DNA from: Rhodospirillales bacterium
GTDB taxonomy: Bacteria; Pseudomonadota; Alphaproteobacteria; Rhodospirillales; JAPHTL01
DNA: 8,065 nt
NCBI GenBank assembly: GCA_026193355.1
Contig: JAPHTL010000157.1
Location: forward strand, 1 to 8,065
Direction: 5' to 3'
This document shows, one piece after another, positions 1-6,942 of the stretch (the first letter of the stretch is position 1; every line of letters begins with the position of its first letter). Made by a program: the position numbers and the translations under genes. The notes beneath the pieces were generated by a model. The model ran no database searches. It worked only from the letters and a program-made list of their open reading frames with translations, and was not told where the DNA came from.

Positions 1-18
1 CGCCTTTTTGTCTTGAAA

Positions 19-93
19 TGGCTCCGGAGGAGGGATTCGAACCCCCGACCGGGCGGTTAACAGCCGCCTGCTCTACCACTGAGCTACTCCGGA
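19..93 (-). tRNA. tRNA-Asn (anticodon GTT)
   Basis: Read on the minus strand, this 75-nt segment folds as a standard cloverleaf. The 7-bp acceptor stem TCCGGAG/CTCCGGA is followed by discriminator G and an encoded CCA (positions 21-19). The D-arm contains AGCTCAGTGGTAGAGC, and the T-loop has the usual GTTCGAATC. The anticodon loop CTGTTAA (64-58) places GTT at 61-59, which decodes AAC/AAU asparagine codons. It lies five bases downstream of the tRNA-Cys gene, so the two are probably processed from one transcript. The window ends 18 bases beyond its 3' end, too soon to show a terminator. Confidence 0.97.
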
Positions 94-98
94 TCAAC

Positions 99-172
99 TG
101 GAGGCGCGGGCCGGAATCGAACCGACGTACAAGGATTTGCAGTCCTCTGCATAGCCACTCTGCCACCGCGCC
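99..172 (-). tRNA. tRNA-Cys (anticodon GCA)
   Basis: This 74-nt minus-strand cloverleaf has acceptor stem GGCGCGG/CCGCGCC, an encoded CCA (101-99) and the T-loop GTTCGAATC. The anticodon loop CTGCAAA (142-136) carries GCA for the UGC/UGU cysteine codons. The discriminator base is U (position 102), the known identity element of tRNA-Cys, which supports the call. It is the first gene of a Cys-Asn tRNA pair, and a candidate promoter lies about 75 bases upstream. Confidence 0.97.
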
Positions 173-249
173 CGAAGGCGGGAAATTCGAGTGCTATGGC
201 GTTTGGCAAACCCATGCGTCTCGTACCGTGCCCCGCCGAGCGCACGGAA

Positions 250-277
250 CCTATACCGGGCTCCCATGCCGGTCAAG
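250..277 (-). promoter_or_regulatory. candidate promoter of the tRNA-Cys/tRNA-Asn unit
   Basis: On the minus strand CTTGAC (277-272), the -35 form typical of alphaproteobacterial housekeeping promoters, is followed after 16 bases by TATAGG (255-250). Transcription would start near 243, about 70 bases before tRNA-Cys, which leaves a short leader for removal by processing. The elements match by eye only; I have no start-site data. Confidence 0.45.
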
Positions 278-395
278 ACTGCGATTGCGAGATGCGTGAA
301 TTTCCTTTCGCACGGGATGTCCGCGCGTGGAATCATTGAGGGGTGGTTGTGACGGCCTGAAGGAAGAGGGGCGTGGCGAAAGCGGCATCAGACCG

Positions 396-424
396 TTGTA
401 TTCAGGTCCCGCAGGGTCTATATA
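396..424 (+). promoter_or_regulatory. candidate sigma-70-type promoter for the methyltransferase gene
   Basis: TTGTAT (396-401) and TATATA (419-424) are separated by 17 bases, the ideal spacing. Transcription would start near 431 and give a leader of about 80 bases before the ATG at 511. The -10 element is the best A/T cluster in this GC-rich gap, while the -35 is only a partial match. Confidence 0.4.
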
Positions 425-510
425 GGCCGAGGCTCTTCGGCGACTCTGAAACGGGGCCGGAACCGGGCGGTCCTTGACCACCAACTGCCATACAGCGGAA
501 TGATTTTACC

Positions 511-1164
511 ATGGATTTTGCCACAGCACGCCACAACATGGTCGAGGGGCAGATACGCCCCAACCATGTAACAGATCCCTTGGTTATCGATGCCTTGGCC
601 GGTCTTGCGAGAGAATCTTTCGTGCCGGGACAGATGCGCGGGGTCGCCTATATGGATGAAGCCGTGCCGCTTGGCGGCGACCGTTTCCTTATGGAGCCGC
701 CTCTTCTGGCGCGTTTGGTGCAGGAACTATCACTTTCACCGGATAATGCTGCTCTCGTCATAGGATGCGCAACCGGATACAGCGCCGCCGTACTGGCTCG
801 GCTGGTTAATTCCGTGGTGGCGGTGGAAAGCGATTCGACCTTTGTGGAAAACGCCACTGCAACGCTAGGCGAGATGGGAATCGACAATGCCGTTGTCGTC
901 GAAGGCGCGTTGGCGGACGGCTATCCCGGGCATGCCCCCTATGACGCAATCTTTTTCGATGGCTCGGTCGCCGAAGTCCCGGAGAAAATTATCAGTCAAT
1001 TGTCCGATGGCGGCCGTCTGGTCGCGGTGGTTCAGGGCGAGAAGGGGTTTGGCAAGGCCTGCCTGTGGCATAACAGCAACGGAATTGTCAGTCGTCGCAC
1101 CCTTTTTGATGCCGGGTCGCCTTCGCTTCCCGGATTCGCAGTGGGCGTGGGGTTTGTTTTCTGA
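511..1164 (+). CDS. protein-L-isoaspartate O-methyltransferase family protein (divergent substrate motif)
   Basis: This is a 217-residue cytoplasmic class I SAM-dependent methyltransferase of the PCMT family (COG2518). SAM-binding motif I is VIGCATGY at residues 83-90, matching the family's glycine-rich loop, and YDAIFFDG (144-151) fits the later strand and acidic-residue motif. The start opening MDFATARHNMVEGQIRPN is family-like, with the conserved arginine and the VTDP segment at 20-23. A weak GCGGAA ribosome site (495-500) precedes it. In typical enzymes the segment before motif I reads roughly T-I-S-Q-P; here it is RFLMEPP (58-64), so the usual substrate-binding Thr/Ser are absent. The family repairs isoaspartyl residues in damaged proteins, but whether this member does so is uncertain. 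In this window it precedes tolC, 276 bases away, so separate transcription is likely. Confidence 0.85.
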   Translation: MDFATARHNMVEGQIRPNHVTDPLVIDALAGLARESFVPGQMRGVAYMDEAVPLGGDRFLMEPPLLARLVQELSLSPDNAALVIGCATGYSAAVLARLVNSVVAVESDSTFVENATATLGEMGIDNAVVVEGALADGYPGHAPYDAIFFDGSVAEVPEKIISQLSDGGRLVAVVQGEKGFGKACLWHNSNGIVSRRTLFDAGSPSLPGFAVGVGFVF

Positions 1165-1428
1165 CAGCAGGACCTGCTTTCATCTTCAATTTCCCCAACT
1201 GAATGCATGTGGGCCTTTCCGCCGATACGCTTTTGCAAGGCGTCAGGTGTGATGATTGCTTGATCGTATTGTGTTGAAAGAAAACGCTAAATCGCGATGG
1301 TGTGCGTCACGGCACTGTTTTTATCGCGCCTTGCCGCAGCGGCTCATGAAGCGCCGCCGGTCCGGGCCAAGTATTTGAATCCTTTGCCTTGCGAAAGCGG
1401 GGCAGTTAGACTTACGCAGCGTACGCAG

Positions 1429-1435
1429 AAAGGGA
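1429..1435 (+). promoter_or_regulatory. ribosome binding site that decides the tolC start
   Basis: AAAGGGA lies 5 bases before the ATG at 1441, the start of a clear signal peptide. The in-frame ATG at 1297 would add 48 residues with no export signal, so the downstream start is preferred. Confidence 0.75.
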
Positions 1436-1440
1436 CTCGC

Positions 1441-2841
1441 ATGAACAAAGCCTTGCCCGTTTTTCTGGGGCTCATTTTGGCGGCGACCGGGATTCCCCGG
1501 GACCTGTCAGCGCAGACCCTTGGAGAAACCCTGGCAGCTGCCTACAGCAACAATCCCGGTTTGCTGGCGCAACAGGCGGCCCTGCGCGCAGTGAACGAAC
1601 AGGTTTCCCAGGCGCTTTCCGGTTGGCGGCCCAGTGTCGAGGTTTCGAGCTACTACTCCACCTCACAGACGGACAACAACGCCCGCACTTCTGGGAAAAG
1701 GGTGCAGACGCGTCATCCCGTCGGCGCCGACCTTTCCGTGACCCAGCCCGTTTTCAACGGCTTTGCGACCATCGCCGGAACAGAAAAGGCTGAAAGCAAC
1801 GTTAAAGCTGCGCAAGCGCGCCTTGCAGGAACGGAACAGGGTGTTCTTTTGCAGGCGGCGACAGCCTACGTCAATGTCACCCGAGACAAGGCGGTTCTTG
1901 AGCTTAATATCGGCAACGAGCAGGTGCTTCGCCGTCAGCTTGAGGCAGCCCAGGACAGGTTTCAGGTCGGCGAGTTGACGCGAACGGATGTCAGTCAGGC
2001 GGAGGCCCGGCTCGCCGGTGCGCGCGCCGACAGGATCCAGGCGGAGGGGAATCTCGAAGCTTCGCGCGCGGCCTATATGAATGTTGTCGGCTTTGCGCCT
2101 GAGGATCTGAAGAAGGTTGAAGCCCTTGGTGGCCTGCCCGAATCCGAAGAAGCGACGATTCAACTGGCGCGGGCCTCGCACCCGGAAGTCATCGCGGCGC
2201 GGCATGATGAAAAGGCAGCCCTCAGCGGCGTCGATGCCGTTCGTGGAGAACTCCTTCCGTCAATCACACTCAGCGGCAAGCTGAGTCGGGATTTCGAAAC
2301 CGTAACCAAGGTCAGCAGGGTTGATGGCGCTTCGGTAACTGCCAGCCTGTCGGTTCCGCTTTATCAGTCCGGGGCCGTTTACTCCCGGCTTCGTGCGGCC
2401 AAACAGACGGCGGCGCAACAGCGTCTTTCGATTGAAGTGGCGACCCGGAACGTTATTGAGAAGGCGACCAAGGCATGGGAAGGCCTGAATACGGCCCGCG
2501 CCCGGGTTGTCTCCTTTAATGCCCAGATAGATGCTTCGCAGATTGCGCTTGAAGGCGTCGAGCGTGAAGCCCAGGTCGGCTCCCGCACCATTCTCGACGT
2601 TCTGGATGCCGAGCAGGAGCTGCTTGACGCGAAGGTCAATCTCGTCCGGGCCGAACGCGATGCCGTTGTGGCGTCGTTTCAGTTGAAAGAGGCCGTTGGC
2701 CAGCTGACGGCGAAGGGGCTTGGACTCGCCGTGAATTTTTACGATCCTGGGAACCACTATCGTGAGGTCCGCGATATGTGGTTTGGTGGCGCCAGCTCTG
2801 GCGATGTCGATGAACTGGACCGAAAAGGGGGGGGACGCTGA
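1441..2841 (+). CDS. tolC: TolC family outer membrane channel protein
   Basis: This is a 466-residue outer-membrane efflux protein of the TolC / type I secretion family. It would form a trimeric beta-barrel with a long periplasmic helical tunnel that couples inner-membrane pumps or ABC exporters to the outside. An N-terminal signal peptide (1-24) ends at Leu-Ser-Ala before Gln25. The family's internal duplication is visible. Barrel segments VTQPVFNGF (100-108) and LSVPLYQSG (303-311) correspond, as do the helical motifs QVGELTRTDVSQAEARL (175-191) and QVGSRTILDVLDAEQELL (378-395). The tail FYDPGNHYREVRDMWFG (433-449) is typical of alphaproteobacterial members. No inner-membrane partner genes adjoin it, so its export substrate cannot be told. 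Eight Gs in a row (2827-2834) lie five codons before the stop. The terminator immediately downstream ends its transcript before popZ. Confidence 0.93.
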   Translation: MNKALPVFLGLILAATGIPRDLSAQTLGETLAAAYSNNPGLLAQQAALRAVNEQVSQALSGWRPSVEVSSYYSTSQTDNNARTSGKRVQTRHPVGADLSVTQPVFNGFATIAGTEKAESNVKAAQARLAGTEQGVLLQAATAYVNVTRDKAVLELNIGNEQVLRRQLEAAQDRFQVGELTRTDVSQAEARLAGARADRIQAEGNLEASRAAYMNVVGFAPEDLKKVEALGGLPESEEATIQLARASHPEVIAARHDEKAALSGVDAVRGELLPSITLSGKLSRDFETVTKVSRVDGASVTASLSVPLYQSGAVYSRLRAAKQTAAQQRLSIEVATRNVIEKATKAWEGLNTARARVVSFNAQIDASQIALEGVEREAQVGSRTILDVLDAEQELLDAKVNLVRAERDAVVASFQLKEAVGQLTAKGLGLAVNFYDPGNHYREVRDMWFGGASSGDVDELDRKGGGR

Positions 2842-2855
2842 GCAGGCCACACAGG

Positions 2856-2883
2856 AAGAATGGCCTTGATGGGCCGTTTTTTT
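2856..2883 (+). terminator. rho-independent terminator after tolC
   Basis: A GGCC/GGCC stem (2862-2865 with 2872-2875) is extended outward by a T-G wobble and A-T pairs and is followed directly by seven Ts (2877-2883). The loop is six bases. It lies 15-42 bases past the tolC stop and would separate tolC from popZ. Confidence 0.7.
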
Positions 2884-2923
2884 CCGGCAATCCTGTACAA
2901 CGCCCTTAGCGGAAGATCGATCG

Positions 2924-3649
2924 ATGACCGAAGAAAACGCCCAGGACACAGCTCAACAGGAACCGTCGATGGAGGATATTCTCGCCTCTATCCGCCGGAT
3001 TCTTTCCGAGGATGGCGAGGAAATCCAGGAGGAGGCCGCTGCGCCCCCTGAACCTGAAGCCGCGCCGGAGCCAGAAGAAACCGCCGCCGAACCAGAGATT
3101 GCGCTGGATGAGGGAGAGGAGCAGTCGCAAGGTGACATCGATGCGATGTTCGGCCCCGAACCGTCCACGCCATCAGAACCCGAGCCTGAACCTGAGCCTG
3201 AGCCTGAACCTGAACCTGAACCTGAACCTGAACCTGAACCTGAACCCGAAATCGCTGTTGAGCCGGAATCTGAGCCTGAAATGGCGATGGCTTCACCGCC
3301 GCCGCCGCCGCCGCAGCAGCAGCAGCAGCCGATGTCGGAACCGGATGATGACATTCTGGAGCTGACGGAGGATATGCGTTATGCGCCCGAGGCGCCACGT
3401 GGCCGGATCGTTTCGGACATGACCGCCCATCACTCGACGGATGCGCTTTCCGATCTGGCGAAGGCGCTGCTGGGCCAGCGCGATATTGCCGTTGGCACGC
3501 GCGACCTGACACTGGAAGGGGTGGTGAGGGAAATCCTCCGGCCAATGCTTCGCGAGTGGCTGGACAGGAATTTGCCGTATCTGATCGAGCGCCTTGTCAA
3601 GAAGGAGATCGATCATATGATCAATCGCGCGGAGCGCCTGGACGACTGA
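2924..3649 (+). CDS. popZ: PopZ, polar organizing protein (DUF2497)
   Basis: This 241-residue cytoplasmic scaffold matches the PopZ architecture. The N-terminal helix PSMEDILASIRRILSEDG (14-31) is the conserved client-binding region. Next comes a long acidic, proline-rich disordered linker (about 32-145). The C-terminal oligomerisation helices lie at about 171-237, with LTLEGVVREILRPMLREWLD (195-214) and LPYLIERLVKKEIDHMINRA (217-236). In Caulobacter, PopZ assembles a polar matrix that anchors the chromosome centromere through ParB and recruits cell-cycle regulators; the same role here is inferred from family. The linker contains 12 consecutive Glu-Pro pairs plus a Glu (85-109), six prolines (125-130) and five glutamines (131-135). 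A GGAAG ribosome site (2911-2915) sits 8 bases before the ATG. It lies between a terminator and a strong hairpin, so it may be transcribed on its own. Confidence 0.95.
   Translation: MTEENAQDTAQQEPSMEDILASIRRILSEDGEEIQEEAAAPPEPEAAPEPEETAAEPEIALDEGEEQSQGDIDAMFGPEPSTPSEPEPEPEPEPEPEPEPEPEPEPEPEIAVEPESEPEMAMASPPPPPPQQQQQPMSEPDDDILELTEDMRYAPEAPRGRIVSDMTAHHSTDALSDLAKALLGQRDIAVGTRDLTLEGVVREILRPMLREWLDRNLPYLIERLVKKEIDHMINRAERLDD
3176..3250 (+). repeat. in-frame hexanucleotide repeat encoding (Glu-Pro)n in popZ
   Basis: A 75-bp tandem run of a 6-bp unit, mainly GAACCT with GAGCCT and GAACCC variants, gives 12.5 copies. The central copies are identical (GAACCT repeated), the signature expected of recent slippage expansion. 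It encodes alternating Glu-Pro in the PopZ linker. Any whole-unit gain or loss stays in frame. Confidence 0.95.
3296..3328 (+). repeat. CCG and CAG triplet runs in popZ
   Basis: Six CCG codons (3296-3313) followed by five CAG codons (3314-3328) encode Pro6-Gln5 in the PopZ linker. Both are perfect triplet microsatellites lying 45 bases after the Glu-Pro repeat. Confidence 0.9.
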
Positions 3650-3675
3650 ACCGGGATTCCACGTTAAGGAACAGG

Positions 3676-3700
3676 CGCCGCCCGGCCCAACCGGGCGGCG
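3676..3700. other. strong hairpin between popZ and valS (possible terminator)
   Basis: A perfect 10-bp GC-only stem, CGCCGCCCGG (3676-3685) with CCGGGCGGCG (3691-3700), closes a 5-base loop CCCAA. It is 26 bases after the popZ stop and 53 before the valS start. There is no T-run after it on either strand, so it is not a textbook intrinsic terminator. It could stop transcription with help from a factor, protect the popZ mRNA 3' end, or lie in the valS leader. Confidence 0.6.
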
Positions 3701-3753
3701 TCGTTACGAGGGGCAATGCGATTGCCGGCTCCAGGACAGAGTGAAAACAAACA

Positions 3754-6426
3754 ATGCTTGAGAAGACACTGAACCCCGCAGAGGTTGAGCAGAGGCACTA
3801 CGAGGCCTGGGAAAATGACGGGTCTTTTGCATGCGGAAACCGACCGGATGCCGATACCTATTCGATCGTCATACCCCCACCCAATGTGACGGGCAGCCTT
3901 CATATGGGGCATGCGCTGAACAACACGCTTCAGGACATTCTGATTCGGTTCCGCCGGATGCAGGGGCTTGATGTGCTTTGGCAGCCGGGTACGGACCACG
4001 CCGGGATCGCCACCCAGATGGTCGTCGAGCGCCAGATGGAGAAGGAAGGCCTGACCCGGCATGATCTGGGGCGGGAGAAGTTCATCGATCGCGTCTGGAA
4101 ATGGAAGGCCGAATCAGGCGGCACCATCACCGGCCAGTTGCGGCGGCTTGGCGCATCGTGTGACTGGTCGCGCGAACGCTTCACCATGGATGATGGCCTG
4201 TCGAGGGCGGTCCGCAAGGTATTCGTCGATCTTCACAGAAAGGGCTTGATCTACCGCGACAAGCGGCTGGTCAACTGGGACCCGCTTCTGCATACGGCGA
4301 TTTCAGACCTTGAGGTCGAGCAGCGCGAAGTGAAGGGCCAGATGTGGCACTTCAAATACCCGATCGAGGATATGCCCGGACAATTCATCACGGTCGCCAC
4401 GACACGACCGGAAACCATGCTGGGCGATACCGCCGTCGCCGTTCATCCAGATGACGAGCGCTACAGGGACCTGATCGGCAAGATGGTCGTGTTGCCCATT
4501 ACCGGCAGGCGCATTCCTGTCGTTGCCGATGAATACGCAAACCCGGAAAAAGGCTCCGGCGCGGTGAAAATAACCCCGGCGCATGATTTCAACGACTTCG
4601 AGGTCGGAAAGCGGCATGGGCTTGAGATGATCAACGTCCTCGACCGTGACGCCCGCATGAATGAAAACACACCGGATCATTACCGTGGGCTTGATCGTTA
4701 TGAGGCCCGCGATGTTGTGGTCAAGGAAATGGAGGGATTGGGGCTTCTCGACACGATCGAGGAAAACCAGATGGTCGTTCCCTACGGGGATCGCTCGGGC
4801 GTCGTCATCGAACCTTGGTTGACAGATCAGTGGTTCGTGGATGCCGCGACGCTTGCCGCCCCCGCCATCAAGGCGGTGGAGGAGGGGAAAACCGTCTTCG
4901 TCCCGAAACAATGGGAGAAGACATACTTCGAATGGATGCGCAACATCCAGCCGTGGTGCATTTCGCGCCAGATCTGGTGGGGCCATCAGGTTCCGGCCTG
5001 GTACGGACCGGATGGGACCATTTTTGTCGAGTTGAGCGAAGAGGAAGCGCAGAAGGCCGCGCAGGCCCACTACGGAAAAGATGTCGTTGAACTGACGCGT
5101 GACGCCGATGTGCTCGACACGTGGTTTTCCTCGGCGCTGTGGCCATTTTCGACGCTTGGTTGGCCGGACCAAACGCCGGAACTTTCCCGCTATTACCCGA
5201 CCGACGTTCTGGTCACCGGTTTCGACATCATTTTCTTCTGGGTTGCCCGGATGATGATGATGGGGCTGCATTTCATGGGAGAGGTTCCGTTCCACACGGT
5301 CTATATCCACGCCCTTGTCCGGGACGAGAAGGGTCAGAAGATGTCGAAGTCCAAGGGGAATGTGATTGACCCCCTTGAGCTGGTGGAAAAATACGGCGCG
5401 GATGCCCTGCGTTTCACCCTGACCGCATTCGCCGCGCAGGGACGCGATGTGAAGCTTTCGGAAAGCCGTGTTGAAGGCTACCGGAACTTCGGGACGAAGA
5501 TCTGGAATGCGGCGCGTTTTTGCGAAATGAATGAATGCGTTCCGGTCGCCGGATTTGACCCCGCAACCGTCAGGGAGCCCGTCAACTGCTGGATCGTCGG
5601 CAAGGTGATGGAGGCCGTCGGTGATGTGACGAAAGCGATTGAATCCTTCCGTTTCAATGATGCGGCGAACGCGGCCTATCATTTCGTCTGGGGAACCTAT
5701 TGTGATTGGTATCTGGAGCTCATCAAACCCATTCTGACGGGCGATGACGCAAAGGCCACCGCAGAAGCCCGCGCAACAGCTGCATGGGCGCTTGGCCAGT
5801 TGTTGCGCCTTCTGCACCCCATCATGCCGTTCATCACGGCGGAGCTTTGGGGCAAGATGGGATTCGGCAAGGGCGGCGATCTGATTGTCGCGGAATGGCC
5901 GGTGATGGATGAAAGCCTTGCCGACGAGGCGACAAACCAGGAAATGGACTGGGTGGTCCGTCTGGTTACCGCCGTGCGGTCCGTACGTGCGGAAATGAAT
6001 GTTCCCCCTGGCGCGGAGCTGCCCGTTTATATTGTGGGCGCAAACGATCAAACCATGGCGCGACTGGATGCCCACGTCGCCCTGATCTGTCGGCTCGGGC
6101 GCCTTGCATCGGTTGATACCGTCAAGGCCGATGGGGATAAACTGGAGAAAATCTCGAAAGGCGCCATTCAGACCGTCGTTGATGAGGCTACCGTGTTTAT
6201 CAACGTTGGCAGTTTCATCGATGTGGAAAAGGAAAAGGCGCGTCTGGACAAGGAAATCGCCAAGCTGGATTCCGAAATCGACAAGCACAGCAAGAAGCTG
6301 GCGAATGAAAAATTCATCGGCAATGCGCCACCTGAAGTTGTGGAGACGGAGCGTGAACGTCGTTCCGAGGCAATGGCCGAGCGAGAGAAGAAATCAGCCG
6401 CGCTGGAGCGCCTTGCCAATTTGTAG
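3754..6426 (+). CDS. valS: valine--tRNA ligase
   Basis: This 890-residue cytoplasmic class I synthetase charges tRNA-Val with valine using ATP. The signature HIGH appears as HMGH (50-53) within PPPNVTGSLHMGHALN, and KMSKS is intact (529-533). The editing (CP1) domain is present, with TTRPETMLGDTAVAVHPDD (216-234) and AHDFNDFEVGKRHG (276-289), so it should deacylate mischarged threonine. The anticodon-binding helical domain spans roughly 605-760. The C-terminal coiled-coil arm that is diagnostic of ValS against IleS/LeuS runs from about 816 to 890 and is rich in Lys/Glu heptads. The length is near the family range and no key motif is missing. The start aligns with the family (EKTLNP opening), although the nearest purine-rich site (AGGA, 3733-3736) is unusually far away, so translation initiation may be weak or otherwise controlled. 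Confidence 0.98.
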   Translation: MLEKTLNPAEVEQRHYEAWENDGSFACGNRPDADTYSIVIPPPNVTGSLHMGHALNNTLQDILIRFRRMQGLDVLWQPGTDHAGIATQMVVERQMEKEGLTRHDLGREKFIDRVWKWKAESGGTITGQLRRLGASCDWSRERFTMDDGLSRAVRKVFVDLHRKGLIYRDKRLVNWDPLLHTAISDLEVEQREVKGQMWHFKYPIEDMPGQFITVATTRPETMLGDTAVAVHPDDERYRDLIGKMVVLPITGRRIPVVADEYANPEKGSGAVKITPAHDFNDFEVGKRHGLEMINVLDRDARMNENTPDHYRGLDRYEARDVVVKEMEGLGLLDTIEENQMVVPYGDRSGVVIEPWLTDQWFVDAATLAAPAIKAVEEGKTVFVPKQWEKTYFEWMRNIQPWCISRQIWWGHQVPAWYGPDGTIFVELSEEEAQKAAQAHYGKDVVELTRDADVLDTWFSSALWPFSTLGWPDQTPELSRYYPTDVLVTGFDIIFFWVARMMMMGLHFMGEVPFHTVYIHALVRDEKGQKMSKSKGNVIDPLELVEKYGADALRFTLTAFAAQGRDVKLSESRVEGYRNFGTKIWNAARFCEMNECVPVAGFDPATVREPVNCWIVGKVMEAVGDVTKAIESFRFNDAANAAYHFVWGTYCDWYLELIKPILTGDDAKATAEARATAAWALGQLLRLLHPIMPFITAELWGKMGFGKGGDLIVAEWPVMDESLADEATNQEMDWVVRLVTAVRSVRAEMNVPPGAELPVYIVGANDQTMARLDAHVALICRLGRLASVDTVKADGDKLEKISKGAIQTVVDEATVFINVGSFIDVEKEKARLDKEIAKLDSEIDKHSKKLANEKFIGNAPPEVVETERERRSEAMAEREKKSAALERLANL

Positions 6427-6460
6427 GCGTTGCCTGTCGTGCGCACAAAAATGCCGGGCC

Positions 6461-6489
6461 AGGGGTGGACGAATGATCGCTCCACCCCT
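6461..6489. terminator. probable terminator hairpin after valS
   Basis: A perfect 9-bp stem, AGGGGTGGA (6461-6469) with TCCACCCCT (6481-6489), closes an 11-base loop. It begins 35 bases after the valS stop and precedes the DUF302 gene by 45 bases. The following bases (ATCTCTT) are only partly T-rich, so termination efficiency is uncertain. Confidence 0.5.
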
Positions 6490-6534
6490 ATCTCTTCGGG
6501 GCGCGCTCCTATTCGATAACCAAGGAAAACAGCA

Positions 6535-6921
6535 ATGACCTACCACTTCAGCAAGATCGTCGATTGTTCGTACGAAGACGCCATTGAGCGTGTGACGGCA
6601 ACACTCAAGGACAAGGGGTTTGGGGTTCTCACCACCATTGATGTCAAGGAGACATTGAAGAAGAAGATCGATGTGGACTTCCGTCCCTACGTGATCCTCG
6701 GGGCATGCAACCCGCAGTTCGCCCACAAGGCGCTCAGCATGGAAGACAAGATCGGCACAATGATGCCGTGCAATGTGATCGTCCAGCAGACCGAGGATGG
6801 GAAGGTCGAGGTTTCGGCCGTCGATCCCGCTGCATCCATGGCCAGCGTCGACAATCCGAAGCTTGGCGCAATCGCCGGCGAAGTCCGCGATCTTCTGAAG
6901 GAGGCGATCGAGGCCCTTTAA
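6535..6921 (+). CDS. DUF302 domain-containing protein
   Basis: A 128-residue protein that is essentially one DUF302 domain. Recognisable family features are the LGACNPQFAHKAL block (55-67), the MPCNVIVQQ strand (77-85) and the later Val-Asp-Pro turn (96-98). Cys58 and Cys79 fall in those conserved blocks. No signal peptide or membrane segment is seen, so it is probably cytoplasmic. The family's biochemical role is not established, and I assign none. A good ribosome site, AAGGAA (6522-6527), lies 7 bases before the ATG. It follows valS on the same strand behind a probable terminator, and its 3' end converges with the histidine kinase gene with 21 bases between the stops. Confidence 0.9.
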   Translation: MTYHFSKIVDCSYEDAIERVTATLKDKGFGVLTTIDVKETLKKKIDVDFRPYVILGACNPQFAHKALSMEDKIGTMMPCNVIVQQTEDGKVEVSAVDPAASMASVDNPKLGAIAGEVRDLLKEAIEAL

Positions 6922-6942
6922 AGGCCCCGCTTTCCGTGCGGT

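Larger units (their letters stand above)
173..510. other. divergent intergenic region between the tRNAs and the methyltransferase gene
   Basis: These 338 bases hold no gene I can support. They contain the candidate minus-strand tRNA promoter (250-277) and a candidate plus-strand promoter (396-424). A short inverted repeat CCGA/TCGG (427-430 and 437-440) lies just downstream of the latter. A 77-codon minus-strand open frame (484-251) crosses the tRNA promoter, starts with TTG and has unremarkable basic composition, so I treat it as chance. Confidence 0.6.

Noticed and set aside
473..478. CTTGAC -35-like element close to the methyltransferase start
   Set aside because: No -10-like sequence occurs at a workable distance, and the ATG follows too soon.
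251..484. 77-codon minus-strand frame upstream of the tRNA genes
   Set aside because: It starts at a non-ATG codon, runs across the candidate tRNA promoter and has composition typical of chance GC-rich frames.
1166..1178. AGCAG/CTGCT hairpin just after the methyltransferase stop as a terminator
   Set aside because: The stem is only 5 bp with a 3-base loop and is not followed by a T-run, so it is too weak to call.
1297..1440. In-frame upstream start that would lengthen TolC by 48 residues
   Set aside because: The extension would bury a clear signal peptide inside the protein and has no good ribosome site. ATG 1441 has AAAGGGA at proper distance.
2953..3545. Minus-strand frames rich in Ser-Gly or Gln-Val repeats
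   Set aside because: They are the antisense reading of the popZ hexamer repeat. PopZ itself is clearly identified by both of its conserved ends.
4303..6288. 661-codon open frame on the minus strand within valS
   Set aside because: It lies wholly opposite valS, which has full synthetase motifs. Long antisense frames are common opposite GC-rich genes, and this one shows no recognisable domain.
6927..6941. CCGC/GCGG hairpin between the convergent DUF302 and kinase genes
   Set aside because: It is a 4-bp stem without a T-run on either strand. It could act as a shared terminator, but the sequence does not support a call.
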